The notes under the pieces were generated by a model. The model had not been told where the DNA came from. It ran no database searches and saw nothing but the letters and a program-made list of their open reading frames with translations. This document shows, in pieces, positions 5,412 to 6,256 of a stretch of 6,256 nt of DNA; within the stretch, counting starts at the first letter, position 1; the number at the start of each line of letters is the position of its first letter. The position numbers were made by a program, and so were the translations under genes. Where the stretch lies: the NCBI GenBank assembly GCA_964628985.1, contig CAZVNJ010000090.1, positions 1-6,256 on the forward strand. Direction: 5' to 3'. This stretch comes from SURF-43 sp964628985. Lineage in GTDB: Bacteria; Chloroflexota; Dehalococcoidia; UBA2979.

Positions 5412-6131
5412 TCAGTCGACGTGCCAGTCCTCGGCGTAGGCGACGAGGCCAAGTGATCGCGCAGTCGCGCGCGACGCCTCGTTCTCCCACCAGGTGCTGT
5501 ACAGCGGCTCCCGGCCATCTGTGCGGGTGACGTGGGCCCAGCCGAGAGTGACAGCGCGGGCGAATCCGCGGCGGCGGTACCCCTCGACCACTTCGACGCC
5601 AGCCTCCGCGGAGGCCTCTCCACGCCGCGCCGAATGGCAGAACGCGACGGCCTCACCAGTCTCGCCGCGCGCGATGACGACCGGACGGTCTGTCTCGACG
5701 AACTCGGCGAGCCATGCGATGTCTACATGGGGGCGGGCGAGGTGCGGCCCGGCCAGCACCTCGATCGCCAACGCCGGGCCAGGCAGGGCATCCGGGAACG
5801 CGAAGGCCGGGCCCCGGAACTCGCCTGAAGGCGGACGCTGCTCTTCGAGCAGATCGAGGAGCGCCGCGCGGCAGGCAAGGGGGCGGTGCTCCATGGCATC
5901 AAGGGCGCCAAGGATCGGTTCGGAGGCGAGGAGCGCCTCGGCCGCCCCGCGGAGTGCGACGGGCAGCGCGGCCGCGAAGAGCCAGCGGTTGCCCTCGACC
6001 GTCCGGACCAGGTGGACGCGCGGGGGCGGGCGCGTCCCCCCACGAATACCGAGGATGAGTCCAGCCGCATCGCGCTCATAGAGCGCGTCGAGGTGCAGTT
6101 CGACCGTCTCTCGGAGGGTGAGGCTGCTCAA
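5412..6131 (-). CDS. GNAT-family N-acetyltransferase
   Basis: A 239-residue protein with an acyl-CoA N-acyltransferase domain in its C-terminal half. Motif A runs GVEVVEGYRRRGFARAVTLG (178-197) with the acetyl-CoA pyrophosphate loop RRRGFA (186-191). Motif B is YSTWWENEASRATARSLGL (211-229), with Asn217 in the usual place. The N-terminal half (LHLDALYERDAAG at 12-24, VRTVEGNRWLFAAALP at 42-57) follows a pattern I recall from uncharacterised GNAT proteins with a substrate-side N-terminal domain. I chose the TTG at 6131 because it overlaps the upstream stop as TTGA and the following residues match the family start; an upstream in-frame ATG would extend into another gene's reading frame. An AAGGA stretch stands about 12 nt upstream, so initiation is probably coupled. 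The substrate is unknown and a link to the mutase operon is not indicated. Confidence 0.88.
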   Translation of the reverse strand: MSSLTLRETVELHLDALYERDAAGLILGIRGGTRPPPRVHLVRTVEGNRWLFAAALPVALRGAAEALLASEPILGALDAMEHRPLACRAALLDLLEEQRPPSGEFRGPAFAFPDALPGPALAIEVLAGPHLARPHVDIAWLAEFVETDRPVVIARGETGEAVAFCHSARRGEASAEAGVEVVEGYRRRGFARAVTLGWAHVTRTDGREPLYSTWWENEASRATARSLGLVAYAEDWHVD

Positions 6132-6256
6132 CGGCGCTCGTCGTCCTTGCGCCGCCGCCACGGGAGGAAGAGCCGCATACCGATGACCGCGGTGAGATAC
6201 CAGAAGATCAGGAGCAGTTCCGCGACGCTCCGTGCCCCATGGCCCCACCACCGCTC
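6128..6256 (-). CDS. C-terminal end of a small membrane protein, 5' end outside the window
   Basis: The last 42 residues of a protein entering from the right edge. It has one probable transmembrane helix, SVAELLLIFWYLTAVIGMRLFL (residues 10-31 of the fragment), followed by a basic, charged tail (PWRRRKDDERR) expected to face the cytoplasm by the positive-inside rule. The stop overlaps the TTG start of the acetyltransferase by 4 nt, so the two are cotranscribed. Family and full length cannot be judged from this fragment. Confidence 0.65.
   Translation of the reverse strand, partial: ERWWGHGARSVAELLLIFWYLTAVIGMRLFLPWRRRKDDERR

Noticed and set aside
5141..5656. A 171-codon minus-strand frame reaching into the acetyltransferase gene
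   Set aside because: Its first part is a shadow of the GNAT coding region in another frame. Only the last 49 codons lie outside it, and these are listed separately as doubtful.
5494..6081. Plus-strand open frames opposite the acetyltransferase
   Set aside because: Antisense shadows of the GNAT gene with Ala/Arg/Ser-rich composition and no recognisable motif.

Overview
The window is GC-rich bacterial DNA in which every gene I can support lies on the minus strand, so transcription runs from the right end to the left end. The main content is an operon for the methylmalonyl-CoA branch of propionyl-CoA metabolism. The mutase is split into a catalytic subunit and a separate cobalamin-binding subunit, as in archaea, Chloroflexota and some other bacteria. 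Together with the GC-rich codon usage and the subunit sequences, this makes a Chloroflexota-like (Dehalococcoidia-type) bacterium my best guess. That assignment is an inference of low to moderate confidence, because the window holds no taxonomic marker beyond a tRNA.

Layout in transcription order (right to left). (1) 6256-6128: the C-terminal end of a small membrane protein, cut by the window edge. (2) 6131-5412: a GNAT-fold acetyltransferase with a TTG start that overlaps the membrane protein stop by 4 nt. (3) 5411-5065: about 350 bases without a firm gene, holding a perfect 15-bp palindrome and one doubtful small ORF. (4) 5064-4990: a tRNA-Val (anticodon TAC) with an encoded CCA end. (5) 4956-4201: a family-3 solute-binding-protein-like protein with no signal peptide. 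(6) 4200-4062: a 139-bp intergenic leader with a candidate promoter, a dyad across its -10 region and several short inverted repeats. (7) 4061-2409: mcmA, mutase catalytic subunit. (8) 2409-1906: a DinB-family four-helix protein. (9) 1909-1091: methylmalonyl-CoA epimerase, built as two VOC domains. (10) 993-586: the cobalamin-binding mutase subunit. (11) 589-1: MeaB/ArgK-type G-protein chaperone, cut by the left edge.

The epimerase interconverts (S)- and (R)-methylmalonyl-CoA. The two mutase subunits, with adenosylcobalamin, convert (R)-methylmalonyl-CoA to succinyl-CoA. MeaB gates cofactor loading and protects the mutase. The stop/start overlaps (1 nt mcmA/dinB, 4 nt dinB/epimerase, 4 nt mcmB/meaB) imply translational coupling; only the 97-nt gap between epimerase and mcmB breaks the chain. 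The two least expected elements are the DinB protein placed inside the operon and the second VOC domain of the epimerase, whose metal-binding residues are partly lost.

I saw no mobile element, CRISPR array, integrase, defence system or toxin-antitoxin pair. The core biology is recognisable. What is worth a second look is the unusual composition of the operon, the architecture of its leader, and the leaderless-looking gene next to the tRNA.
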